NCBI GenBank assembly: GCA_963731665.1
Contig: CAVSWP010000012.1
Location: 108,203 to 172,202, forward strand
DNA from: Chersky-840 sp035604715
GTDB lineage: Bacteria > Actinomycetota > Acidimicrobiia > Acidimicrobiales > UBA8190
Length of the DNA stretch: 64,000 nt
Direction: 5' to 3'
This document shows, piece after piece, positions 43,765 through 51,594 of this stretch (position 1 is the first letter of the stretch; each line of letters begins with the position of its first letter). Position numbers and translations under genes: made by a program. The notes below the pieces were generated by a model, which worked only from the letters and a program-made list of their open reading frames with translations, made no database searches and was not told where the DNA came from.

Positions 43765-44940
43765 TCAGGCCGCGGGCCCCGGTGGTCGCCCGAGCACCTG
43801 GCTCCACAGCTCCTCGAAGTTGCGCACCATGTCCTCGACGCCGTGTTGCTCGGCCGCTCTGGCTGCTCCGGCTCCGAGCACGGCGCGCCGCTCCGGGTCC
43901 TCGAGCAGGGCGGCCACGGCCGAGGTCAGCGCGCCCACATCCCCGGGCTCGAAGAGCACACCACTCACGTCGTCCTCGATGAGCAGCCGGGGCCCGTCGG
44001 TGGCGGCCGCCACCACCGGCTTGCCGGCCGCCATGGCCTCGAGCACGGCCAGCCCGAAGGACTCGGCGTGCGAGGGGTGCACGATCACGTCGGACGCCGC
44101 CACGAGGTCGTGCTTGAGGGGCGGTCGCACGTCGCCGGGGATGATCAGCCGATCGCCGAGGCCATGGTCACGTGCCAGCCCTTCGAGCTTGCGCCAGTAG
44201 GCCGATCCTTTGTCGGCGGGCCCGCACATCACGCCGCAGACATTGGGGAAACGGGCCGACAGGCGACCGAGGCACTCCACGAAGTCGGCTTGGCCCTTCA
44301 TGGGGCCCACGAGGGCGAACATCGAAAGCACCAGGGAGCCCGCCGGGATGCCGAAGGCCTCTCGACCGCGTTCGGCGTCGCCGCTGCGGCACTGGGCGAT
44401 GTCGACCCCGGGTGTCACCACCGACCACGGGACACCCGGAAAGGCCACGGTCCGGCGCTGGGCACCGGGGGCGGTGAAGACGATGTGCGCCGGAGGGATT
44501 CGGGTGAGGACGGCGGCGACGGCCCGCTCGGAGCGGGTGCGGGGACGCAGCGGGGAGTGGATGTGCCAGATCACCGGCGTCCTCGTGATGCGCCCGGCGA
44601 GGCTGCCGTAGAGCAGGGCCGAGTTCTCGCTCGTGTGGATGAGGTCGACACGTTCTCGACGCACGACCCTGCGCAGGCCGAGCACGAGGGTCAGGAGGTT
44701 GCGCGGCGAGCGCAGCCGCGAGCGCGGGAAGCTGTAGGCGGCGGTGCCCCCGGCCCGCACGAGCTCGGGCCACCTTCCCGGCGAGAGGCAGGCGAGCGCG
44801 GGGACGAAGCGCGCCCTGTCGACTCGTCTGATGATCTCGTTCAACACGGTCGAGGCGCCGCCGAGGTCCTCGTAGCCCGAGCTGTCCACGAGCAACACCG
44901 AAGCGGCCTCCTCCGGCTTGTTGGCTTGCCCAGGCTTCAC
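43765..44940 (-). CDS. GT4-family glycosyltransferase
   Basis: A 391-residue GT-B enzyme. It begins with a short linker and VLLVDSSGYEDLGGAST. HTSENSALLYGSLAG and IHSPLRPRTR lie in the acceptor lobe; the donor lobe has VGPMKGQADFVECL and HPSHAESFGLAVLEAMAAGKPVV with the paired Glu residues. The GTG overlaps the stop of the GT2 gene upstream (GTGA). It is the last gene of a three-gene leftward transferase unit. Confidence 0.85.
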   Translation of the reverse strand: MKPGQANKPEEAASVLLVDSSGYEDLGGASTVLNEIIRRVDRARFVPALACLSPGRWPELVRAGGTAAYSFPRSRLRSPRNLLTLVLGLRRVVRRERVDLIHTSENSALLYGSLAGRITRTPVIWHIHSPLRPRTRSERAVAAVLTRIPPAHIVFTAPGAQRRTVAFPGVPWSVVTPGVDIAQCRSGDAERGREAFGIPAGSLVLSMFALVGPMKGQADFVECLGRLSARFPNVCGVMCGPADKGSAYWRKLEGLARDHGLGDRLIIPGDVRPPLKHDLVAASDVIVHPSHAESFGLAVLEAMAAGKPVVAAATDGPRLLIEDDVSGVLFEPGDVGALTSAVAALLEDPERRAVLGAGAARAAEQHGVEDMVRNFEELWSQVLGRPPGPAA

Positions 44941-45878
44941 GTCCCGTCCCCGCTCCCACCGAGCACCGGGATGTGGTGGCGGCGCTCGGGGATCATGCCC
45001 CGGGCGCGCGCCGTGCGGGCGGGTCCCGCCAGATAGAGGCGGGCGAGGCGCAGCGAGGCGCGCCGGCGATCGCCCGTGAACACCAGGGTCCGGCGCAGCG
45101 CGGTGAGCACCGTGGCCGCCCGGTAGGAGTGCCAGCCCAGAGACCTGTGCCATTTTCGTACGTAGGTCTCCACCCCGGCATGGAACCGCAGCTCCCGCCG
45201 AGCGGGGTCGGGGTCGGTGGCCGCCCCCACGTGCGTCGCCGATGCGTCGGCGCAGTACGACACCGTCCATCCGCGTCGGGTGGCCCGCCGCTCCCAGTCG
45301 GCCTCCTCGGCATAAAGGAAGAAGCCCTCGTCCAGCCCCCCCACATCCACCAGGGCGCTGCCGCGCACCAAGAGCACCGAAGCGATCACGTACCCCCATG
45401 CCCGGGCGAAGCGCCCCATGCCCACGGCCTCGGCCCATGCGCGGGACGGGGTGGGGAACGGCCAGCACACCGCAGTGGCCGGCCTGTCCGAGCCCGGACG
45501 TCGTTGGGCGGGCGCCACGCAGGCGATCTTGGGGCCGTCGTGCAGCGCCCTGTGTAATTGTTCGACGGTCTCGGGGCCGACGACGGCATCGGGGTTGAGC
45601 AACAGGACGTCGACGGCGGGCAGCGGCGTGACGCTCAACCCCAGATTCACCGCGGCGGAGAACCCCAGGTTCTCGCCGGGGTCGAGGTACGTGGCCCCGG
45701 CGCCCGATGCCACGTCGCGGGTGGCGGCGGTCGACGAGTTGTCCACGACGACCACCGGGTACCTGCCGGCCAGCGCCTCGAGGCACCCACCCAATGCGCC
45801 CGGGTCCCCGTAGGCGACGACGAGGACGTGGACGGGTGGCAGCGGCGCCGCGCCGGGCCCGGGGCGAGGAGTGCTCAC
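44937..45878 (-). CDS. GT2 glycosyltransferase (rhamnosyltransferase-like)
   Basis: A 313-residue GT2 enzyme paralogous to the one encoded at 34086: VHVLVVAYGDPGAL, VVVDNSSTAATR, LLLNPDAVV and DEGFFLYAEEADWERR. It lies in the middle of three coupled genes, joined at both ends by 4-bp GTGA overlaps. Together the three transferases could assemble one oligosaccharide. Confidence 0.85.
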   Translation of the reverse strand: MSTPRPGPGAAPLPPVHVLVVAYGDPGALGGCLEALAGRYPVVVVDNSSTAATRDVASGAGATYLDPGENLGFSAAVNLGLSVTPLPAVDVLLLNPDAVVGPETVEQLHRALHDGPKIACVAPAQRRPGSDRPATAVCWPFPTPSRAWAEAVGMGRFARAWGYVIASVLLVRGSALVDVGGLDEGFFLYAEEADWERRATRRGWTVSYCADASATHVGAATDPDPARRELRFHAGVETYVRKWHRSLGWHSYRAATVLTALRRTLVFTGDRRRASLRLARLYLAGPARTARARGMIPERRHHIPVLGGSGDGT

Positions 45879-46963
45879 CGGTAGCGGCGCATGACCGCCG
45901 CCAGCTGGGGGGCGATGACGGGGACGGAGAAGGCCTGCTCGGTGAGCTGCCTGCCGCGTCGGCCCAGTGCCCTAGCCCGATCGCGGTCGCGGTACAAGGT
46001 GAGCAGCGCCTCGACCCACTCGTCCTCGGTGGTGGCCGCCAGGCCCACATCGGCCATGGCCAGCACCTGCGCGTTCATGCCCACCGGGGAGACCACGGCC
46101 GGCACGGCGCAGGCGAGGTACTGGAGCAGCTTGAACGCGCATTTCCCCTTGGCCCAGGTTCCCCCGCCCAGAGGCATGAGGCCGACGTCGAACTCCTGGA
46201 TGACCTTGGCCTCGGTGGCGGGGCTCCACAGCACCAGGTCGACCCGGTCGAGGGGGATCCCGGGGAGGTCGACGAAGGCCTCGGCCATGACCACGAGCCG
46301 GGCGTCGGGCGCCTCGACGAAGAAGCGCCCGATGGCCGGGGCCATGGCCCGCAGGTAACGGAGGCTCTGTCCCGAGCCCGTCCATCCCACCACGAAGGGC
46401 TGGTCGACGCGGGCGCCCGGGACGAAGCGCTGGGTGTCGATGGCCGTCCACACCCGTTCCACGGCGGGGGCTTCGGCCGTGAACCAGTCGGCCAGGAAAT
46501 CGTTGCCCGCCACGACGCACGCCGCACGACGGGCGATGGCGCGCGTGGCGCGCTCGTGCCCGTCGGACAGGAGCCAGATGGCGTCGTCCACGTCGAAGAC
46601 GACGGGCCGTCTCAGGACCGGCTCCAAGGTGAGATGGCCGGGAAGCACCTCGCGCTCGAGCCAGGTGACATCGGCGCCCCACGACCGGGCTGCGGCGGGG
46701 AGCCGTGACCCGAGCTTCGCCGCCTGCAGGACCACGCGGGCCGTGGGCGCGACCACCGGGCGCCGAGCCCACCGTCCCGGTACCGACGCGTACTTCGAGA
46801 CGCGCGGCGGGCGGGCCGAGACCTCGACGCCGAGTCGGCGCAACGCGTCGACATGCTGGAGCACGCGGAATCGGCTCGACGGGACCAACCGGCCCGACAC
46901 GAGGGCCTCCACCCGTACGTCGGTCTTCCTCGGCGACGTCACGAGCCCACGAGCGGCGCGCAC
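45875..46963 (-). CDS. GT-B glycosyltransferase (GT4-like)
   Basis: A 362-residue GT-B protein. It has RFRVLQHVDALRRLGVEV, a middle FDVDDAIWLL, the donor-lobe start VVGWTGSGQSLRYL, and GLMPLGGGTWAKGKCAFKLLQYLACAVP-type motifs found in group 1 transferases that act on surface polysaccharides. GTG 46963 is the longest start; GTG 46942 is possible. Divergent promoters in the 62-bp gap would serve it and the gene at 47026. Confidence 0.8.
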   Translation of the reverse strand: MRAARGLVTSPRKTDVRVEALVSGRLVPSSRFRVLQHVDALRRLGVEVSARPPRVSKYASVPGRWARRPVVAPTARVVLQAAKLGSRLPAAARSWGADVTWLEREVLPGHLTLEPVLRRPVVFDVDDAIWLLSDGHERATRAIARRAACVVAGNDFLADWFTAEAPAVERVWTAIDTQRFVPGARVDQPFVVGWTGSGQSLRYLRAMAPAIGRFFVEAPDARLVVMAEAFVDLPGIPLDRVDLVLWSPATEAKVIQEFDVGLMPLGGGTWAKGKCAFKLLQYLACAVPAVVSPVGMNAQVLAMADVGLAATTEDEWVEALLTLYRDRDRARALGRRGRQLTEQAFSVPVIAPQLAAVMRRYR

Positions 46964-47025
46964 GGCATGTTCGGGGAGCGGTTCCCGGGCGAAGTCCCCG
47001 GCAGGGTGCTCGATATGCTCGCCCG

Positions 47026-47871
47026 GTGCAGCTGGGCATCCTGTTCTGGTTCTACCGTGACGTCGCGCTGTGCCAGAACCGGCTCCGCCTCCTGCGTCGT
47101 CGGAACCCCGGCGTCCCGATCTACGGGGTCTACGGAGGCCCCCTGGCGGACGTGACCCGCTTCACCGGCGCGCTGGGGCCGATGCTCGACGACTTCTGGG
47201 CCTTCTCCGAGGACCGCGACGAACAATGGAAGTGGCGCAACGGCGACATCATGCTGAGCCGCTGGTTCACCGAGCGCGGCGAGGGCCTGCAGTGGGACTC
47301 GGTCTTCCTGGCGCAATGGGACGTGGTCGTCGTGTCGCCGCTGGCCAAGCTGCTGCCACCCCTGGACGTGGGCGACATGATCATCTCCGGCCTGCGCCCG
47401 GTGCGCGAGGTCGAGGCGTGGTGGCAGTGGGTGCGCGGCGAGGCCCGCGCCGAGTACGACGCATTCCTCGCCCACGTCGCGGCGCGCTTCGGCCCCGTCG
47501 AAGACCCCTTGTGCTGCCAGTTCATCGGACTCGTGGCCCCTCGCACCTTCATGGCCCGCTATGCGGGGATCGACCAGCCGGAGCTGGGTTTTCTCGAGTA
47601 CAAGATCCCGGTCTACGCCCAGGTGTTCGGCATCCGGCTCGTCCCCGACACCTGCTTTCGGCCTTGGTGGCCCGAAGAGCCGGCCACGGCCGGGGCGACA
47701 CGCACCGAGAGCCTGGTCCACTCGTGGCAGACGCCCGGTCGGCTCCCGGTGATCCTGTACGAGGCCAACCGCCCCCACGGCCGGCGCATCTTCCACCCCT
47801 ACCACGGGATCTACCCGCACGACGTGGCCTCCCTGGGCGACGTGGTGCGTCGCCGGCGCCAGGGTCGTTGA
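47026..47871 (+). CDS. Uncharacterised protein, possibly GT-A-like
   Basis: A 281-residue protein I could not assign. The beginning LGILFWFYRDVALCQNRL and VPIYGVYGG look like the first strands of a nucleotide-sugar-binding fold; FLAQWDVVVVSPL might hold the acidic residue; FHPYHGIYPHD near the end is striking and could bind a metal. There are no signal peptide or membrane helices. Its location amid transferases suggests a glycan enzyme. GTG 47026 is the only well-placed start; the gene overlaps the end of the opposing GT4 gene by 61 bases. Confidence 0.55.
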   Translation: MQLGILFWFYRDVALCQNRLRLLRRRNPGVPIYGVYGGPLADVTRFTGALGPMLDDFWAFSEDRDEQWKWRNGDIMLSRWFTERGEGLQWDSVFLAQWDVVVVSPLAKLLPPLDVGDMIISGLRPVREVEAWWQWVRGEARAEYDAFLAHVAARFGPVEDPLCCQFIGLVAPRTFMARYAGIDQPELGFLEYKIPVYAQVFGIRLVPDTCFRPWWPEEPATAGATRTESLVHSWQTPGRLPVILYEANRPHGRRIFHPYHGIYPHDVASLGDVVRRRRQGR

Positions 47872-49004
47872 CGGTCCTGGGACACGGCGCGCAGGGCACC
47901 CTCGACCGCGTCGACCTCGGTGTCGAGCGACAACCGCGCCTCGGCCTCGCGCCGGCACCGGTCCCCGAGGTCGGGGTCGCTCCGGCGCCACCCGTGCAGT
48001 GCAGCCATCCGCTCGGCGAGATCGTGGACGTCGTCGGGCTCCACCAAGTACACCGACAACCACCCGGTGAGGATCTCCGGGTTCCCTCCCACGCGGGTGG
48101 CGACGACGGGGACGGCGCACGCCAGCGGCTCCATCACGGACCGGGACAGCGGTTCGGGCCACAGGCTCGGGACGACGGCGACATCGGCCGCCTGGATGAG
48201 CTCGAGCACGTCGGGCCGCGCCGCCATCCACGTCACCGGCAGACCGTCGGCGAGCCTGCGCAATTCCTCTTCGTAGCGGGCCGAGTCGGCGGGGTCGGCT
48301 CCGAGAGACGCGGACCCCACCACCACCAGATGGCAGGCGCCCTTGCTCCGGGACACCTCGGCAAAGGCCCGCACCAGGATGTCCACGCCCTTCTCTCGGC
48401 CCAGTCGGCCCGCATACAGCACGACGAAGGCGTCCTCGGCCACACCGAGCCCACTTCGCGTCGCCGACCGGGCTTCGGGTGCGGCCGGCACGTAGCGGGC
48501 CAGGTCGATGCCGGTGAGCACCACGCTGGTGCGATCGGACCGCAGCCCGGTTCCCTCCCAACGGGTGGCGGTGTCGCGCGACACCGCCAGGGTTCGGTCC
48601 ACGCGGCGCAGACAGGGTTCGAGCCAGCGCGGCACCACACCCGGTGGGGGGAGACACAGGTGGAACACCACCGGGGCGCCGGCGAGTGCGCCCAGGGCCA
48701 CCGCGTAGGGGATGTCCCAGTAGCGGTACACGTAGAGGGCGTCGGGTCGCAGGCGCCTGCCGACGCGCAGCGCGCCCAGCACGGCCCGGCTCGAGGACAG
48801 GGGGTGGCGACGGCGGGGGAGGGTTCCCGACGTCCGCACCATGGTCTGGGCGAAGCGCTCCCAGTCGTCGGCGAAGTCGCCCGCACTGACATAGACCAGA
48901 TCGACGCGGTGTCCCCGGGCGGCGAGGGCCCGGCAGTTCGTCATCTGGGTCCGCTCGAGGCCGCCGCGTGCACCCAGGTGGTTGGCCACGGTCAGGATGC
49001 GCAC
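47811..49004 (-). CDS. GT4-family glycosyltransferase
   Basis: A 397-residue GT4 enzyme starting RILTVANHLGARGGLERTQ (GGLER as in GT4 acceptor loops). VVLYAGRLGREKGVDILVRA begins the donor lobe, and PSLWPEPLSRSVMEPLACAVPVV carries the Glu pair. GTG 49004 gives the natural beginning of the Rossmann fold; the frame extends far upstream without a domain and antisense to the methyltransferase gene, so that part is ignored. The basic C-terminal tail overlaps the opposing gene. Confidence 0.85.
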   Translation of the reverse strand: MRILTVANHLGARGGLERTQMTNCRALAARGHRVDLVYVSAGDFADDWERFAQTMVRTSGTLPRRRHPLSSSRAVLGALRVGRRLRPDALYVYRYWDIPYAVALGALAGAPVVFHLCLPPPGVVPRWLEPCLRRVDRTLAVSRDTATRWEGTGLRSDRTSVVLTGIDLARYVPAAPEARSATRSGLGVAEDAFVVLYAGRLGREKGVDILVRAFAEVSRSKGACHLVVVGSASLGADPADSARYEEELRRLADGLPVTWMAARPDVLELIQAADVAVVPSLWPEPLSRSVMEPLACAVPVVATRVGGNPEILTGWLSVYLVEPDDVHDLAERMAALHGWRRSDPDLGDRCRREAEARLSLDTEVDAVEGALRAVSQDRQRPWRRRRTTSPREATSCG

Positions 49005-49145
49005 GCACGAGGACAATACAAGGGCGTATCCCGGGACCGCGACGCCGCCGGCAGCCCGACGAGGTGCCCCACGACCCTCAGGGGGGCCGGCGCAACGGGT
49101 AGTCTGGCGCCCCGGTATCGGGCGTGCCGCGTGCGGAGGGATCTG

Positions 49146-50143
49146 GTGGTTCAGCGTCGACTGCTCGAGCTCTTCGTGTGCCCTCGATGCGGCGCCCGCT
49201 TCGACCCCGGGGAACCCGACGAACGAGCCCACGCAACAGGCCCCGACGGCGACGTCGGGCCCGTGGTGTGTGCCCGCGGGCACCGCTTCCCGGCCGACGG
49301 GGGATATGTCGACTTCTCCCCGGACACCGAACGCGACGCCACCACCGCCCGAACGTTCGAGAGTTTCGGCTATGAGTGGAACACCTTCGACGACGTGCGC
49401 GACGAGGACGCCCAGTTCGCGCGGGTGTACTTCCGCGACCTCGACATGGAGAGCCTGGGCGGCAAGACGGGGCTCGATGCCGGTTGCGGCAAGGGGCGCT
49501 ACACGCGGTTCCTGGCGCCGCACCTCGAGGCGTTGATCGCCTTGGACGGTTCCAGCGCGGTGAAAGCCGCGGCGCGCAACCTGGCGCCGTTCGCAAACGT
49601 CGTCGTGGTCAAAGCCGACCTGCGCGCCGTTCCCGTGGTTGCAGGAAGCCTCGACGTGATCGTCTGTCTGGGGGTGCTGCACCATCTCGAGGATCCGCGC
49701 CGGGGTTCGCGTCCCTCGTCCGCCTGCTCGGGCCCGACGGCCGCATCCTCGTCTACCTCTACAGCCGGCCGTCGGGGTTCGGTGCCCGCCGGCTGGCGCT
49801 GTCGGCCGCCGCCGCCTTGCGCCGGCTCACGGTGCGCACCCCGCACGGGGTGTTGCGCATCCTGAGCGCGCCCGTCGCCGCCGTCCTCTACGTCGGCGTG
49901 GTCCAGGTGGGCGCTTTCGGCCAGCGGGCGGGGATGGCCCGCCTGGCCGGGCTGCCCATGGCCAGCTACCGGGGCAAACCTCTTCGCAGCCTGGTGCTCG
50001 ACACCTTCGACCGCCTCAGCGCACCCGTCGAACACCGCTACGTCTGGGCGGACCTGGCCCCCTGGTTCGAGGAAGAAGGGCTGGTCGTCGACGCTGCCCG
50101 GGACGAGGCCGGCTGGTTCGTGCTGGCCCACCGGGCCCCGTGA
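49146..50143 (+). CDS. Zinc-ribbon methyltransferase, frameshifted near 49,703
   Basis: About 332 residues once repaired. The N-terminus (1-55) is a Trm112/UPF0434-like zinc ribbon (ELFVCPRCGARF, VVCARGHRFP, four Cys-type ligands). A class I SAM domain follows with LDAGCGKGRYTRFL and DVIVCLGVLHHLEDP. Translation then leaves frame: adding one base to GGGG at 49702-49705 gives DPRRGFASLVRLLGPDG and leads through two hydrophobic stretches to the stop at 50141-50143. GTG 49146 has GGAGGG (49135-49140) upstream. The family methylates sugars or lipids in many surface-glycan loci. Either the base is missing in the sequence or the gene is broken. Confidence 0.7.
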
Positions 50144-50163
50144 TGCCCCGAGGCGCCCCGGTG

Positions 50164-50179
50164 CCCGCCGCCCGGCGGG
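50164..50179 (+). terminator. Hairpin after methyltransferase gene
   Basis: CCCGCCG (50164-50170) pairs with CGGCGGG (50173-50179) over a 2-base gap, 21 bases after the stop codon and upstream of the TTGTGACGAT element. There is no T-run, so this is a possible weak terminator separating the two transcription units. Confidence 0.4.
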
Positions 50180-50210
50180 AATGGCTGCATCCCGCAGTTG
50201 CGCTACCCAA

Positions 50211-50250
50211 TTGTGACGATGCGGAGTCAGATGCAAGGATCCCATACTGA
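50211..50250 (+). promoter_or_regulatory. TTGTGACGAT element and -10 box upstream of sqdB
   Basis: TTGTGACGAT at 50211-50220 is followed by CATACT at 50243-50248. The same word with a similarly placed -10-like box occurs upstream of the lectin-like gene (25859) and the GT4 gene (56806), which suggests a shared activator site or alternative sigma -35 region. The spacing to the -10 (about 24 bases from TGTGAC) is too long for a normal -35, so a regulator site is more likely. Confidence 0.5.
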
Positions 50251-50301
50251 TCTGCGGGGGGCGAGCAAGCGTATGCCCCGCGCGCCAAGGGGGTAAGGGG
50301 C

Positions 50302-51483
50302 TTGCGAATCCTCGTGCTGGGGGGCGACGGGTATTTGGGTTGGCCGACGGCGTTGCACCTGTCGCGTCGGGGCCATGACGTGGGCGTGGTCGACAACTTC
50401 GTGCGCCGGCAGTACGACTTCGAGATGGGGGTCGACTCCCTGGTGCCCATCGCCCATCTCCAGCACCGGGTGCGGCGCTGGGCCGAGGTCTCGGGGCTGA
50501 GCGTCGAGGCCTTGGTGGGAGACCTCACCGACCACCGCTTCTGCGAGACCCTGTTGGAGCGCTTCGAGCCCGAGGCCGTGGTGCACTTCGCCGAGCAGCG
50601 CTCGGCCCCGTATTCCATGATCGACCGGGCCCATGCCGTGTACACCCAGGTCAACAACGTGGTGGGCACGCTCAACCTGCTCTACGCCATCGCCGAGCGC
50701 GACCGCTCCATCCACCTGGTGAAGCTCGGGACCATGGGGGAGTACGGCACCCCCAACATCGACATCGAAGAGGGCTTCATCGAGATCACCCACAAGGGCC
50801 GCACCGACGTCCTGCCCTATCCCAAGCAGCCGGGCTCGTTCTACCACCTGTCCAAGGTGCACGACAGCCACAACATGCTCTTCGCCTGTCGCATCTGGGG
50901 CATGCGGGCCACCGACCTCAACCAGGGCGTGGTCTACGGCCAGGAGACCGACGAGACCACCATGCACGAGGACCTGGCCACGCGCTTCGACTACGACGCC
51001 GTGTTCGGGACGGTGCTCAACCGCTTCTGCGTCCAGGCCGTGGTGGGCCATCCCCTGTCGGTCTACGGCAAAGGGGGCCAGACCCGGGGCATGCTCGACA
51101 TCCGAGACACCCTGGCCTGTGTGGAGCTGGCCCTGCTCAACCCCGCGGCGGAGGGCGAGTACCGGGTCTTCAACCAGTTCACCGAGTCCTTCAGCGTGCT
51201 GCAGATGGCCGAGATGGTGGCCGAGGCCTACCCCGGGGCCACCCGCATCGAGCACGTGGAGGACCCCCGGGTGGAGAAGGAGGAGCACTACTACCGGGCC
51301 GCCCACACCAAGCTCCTGGACCTGGGCCTGGTGCCGCACCTCCTCGAGGAACCGACCATCAAGGGAATGCTCGAGGTCGTCGACCGCCACCGCGGCCGCG
51401 TCGACCTCAACGCCATCGCCCCCACCGTGCAGTGGCGCAAGACGGCCAGCAGCCTGAAGACGGGCGGGGCCCCCACCGCATAG
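50302..51483 (+). CDS. sqdB: UDP-sulfoquinovose synthase
   Basis: A 393-residue SDR enzyme that condenses UDP-glucose with sulfite to give UDP-sulfoquinovose. NAD-binding GGDGYLGWP opens the protein. VVHFAEQRSAPYSMIDR, KLGTMGEYGTPNIDIEEG and GSFYHLSKVHDSHN are family hallmarks; Thr144, Tyr181 and Lys185 match the plant SQD1 triad. TRGMLDIRDT and FNQFTESFSV also match. In plants, algae and some bacteria the sugar goes into SQDG lipid; in Sulfolobus the homologue Agl3 serves N-glycans. Here neighbours are sulfotransferases and glycan transferases, and no SqdX-like lipid transferase is obvious, so use in a surface glycan is a reasonable inference. The start is TTG 50302 after GGGGGTAAGGGG. Confidence 0.92.
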   Translation: MRILVLGGDGYLGWPTALHLSRRGHDVGVVDNFVRRQYDFEMGVDSLVPIAHLQHRVRRWAEVSGLSVEALVGDLTDHRFCETLLERFEPEAVVHFAEQRSAPYSMIDRAHAVYTQVNNVVGTLNLLYAIAERDRSIHLVKLGTMGEYGTPNIDIEEGFIEITHKGRTDVLPYPKQPGSFYHLSKVHDSHNMLFACRIWGMRATDLNQGVVYGQETDETTMHEDLATRFDYDAVFGTVLNRFCVQAVVGHPLSVYGKGGQTRGMLDIRDTLACVELALLNPAAEGEYRVFNQFTESFSVLQMAEMVAEAYPGATRIEHVEDPRVEKEEHYYRAAHTKLLDLGLVPHLLEEPTIKGMLEVVDRHRGRVDLNAIAPTVQWRKTASSLKTGGAPTA

Positions 51484-51578
51484 CCGCCGGGCGCGGACGG
51501 TCGCGCCCCCCGCTGAACCGTCGCCCACTGACGGGGTCGTAACGCCCTGTCATCGACCGGAGACCCAGGTCCAGGGGC

Positions 51579-51594
51579 AATACTTTCGAACACA
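51579..51594 (+). promoter_or_regulatory. -10-like box immediately upstream of YfhO paralogue 4 start
   Basis: AATACT (51579-51584) lies 9 bases before the ATG at 51594, and no purine-rich ribosome site is visible in between. Transcription from this box would start at or within a few bases of the ATG, giving a nearly leaderless message, which is common in actinobacteria. No -35 box is recognisable. Confidence 0.4.

Noticed and set aside
47811..49685. 624-residue leftward frame over the methyltransferase gene
   Set aside because: Only the part from GTG 49004 matches GT4; the remainder is antisense to the zinc-ribbon methyltransferase.
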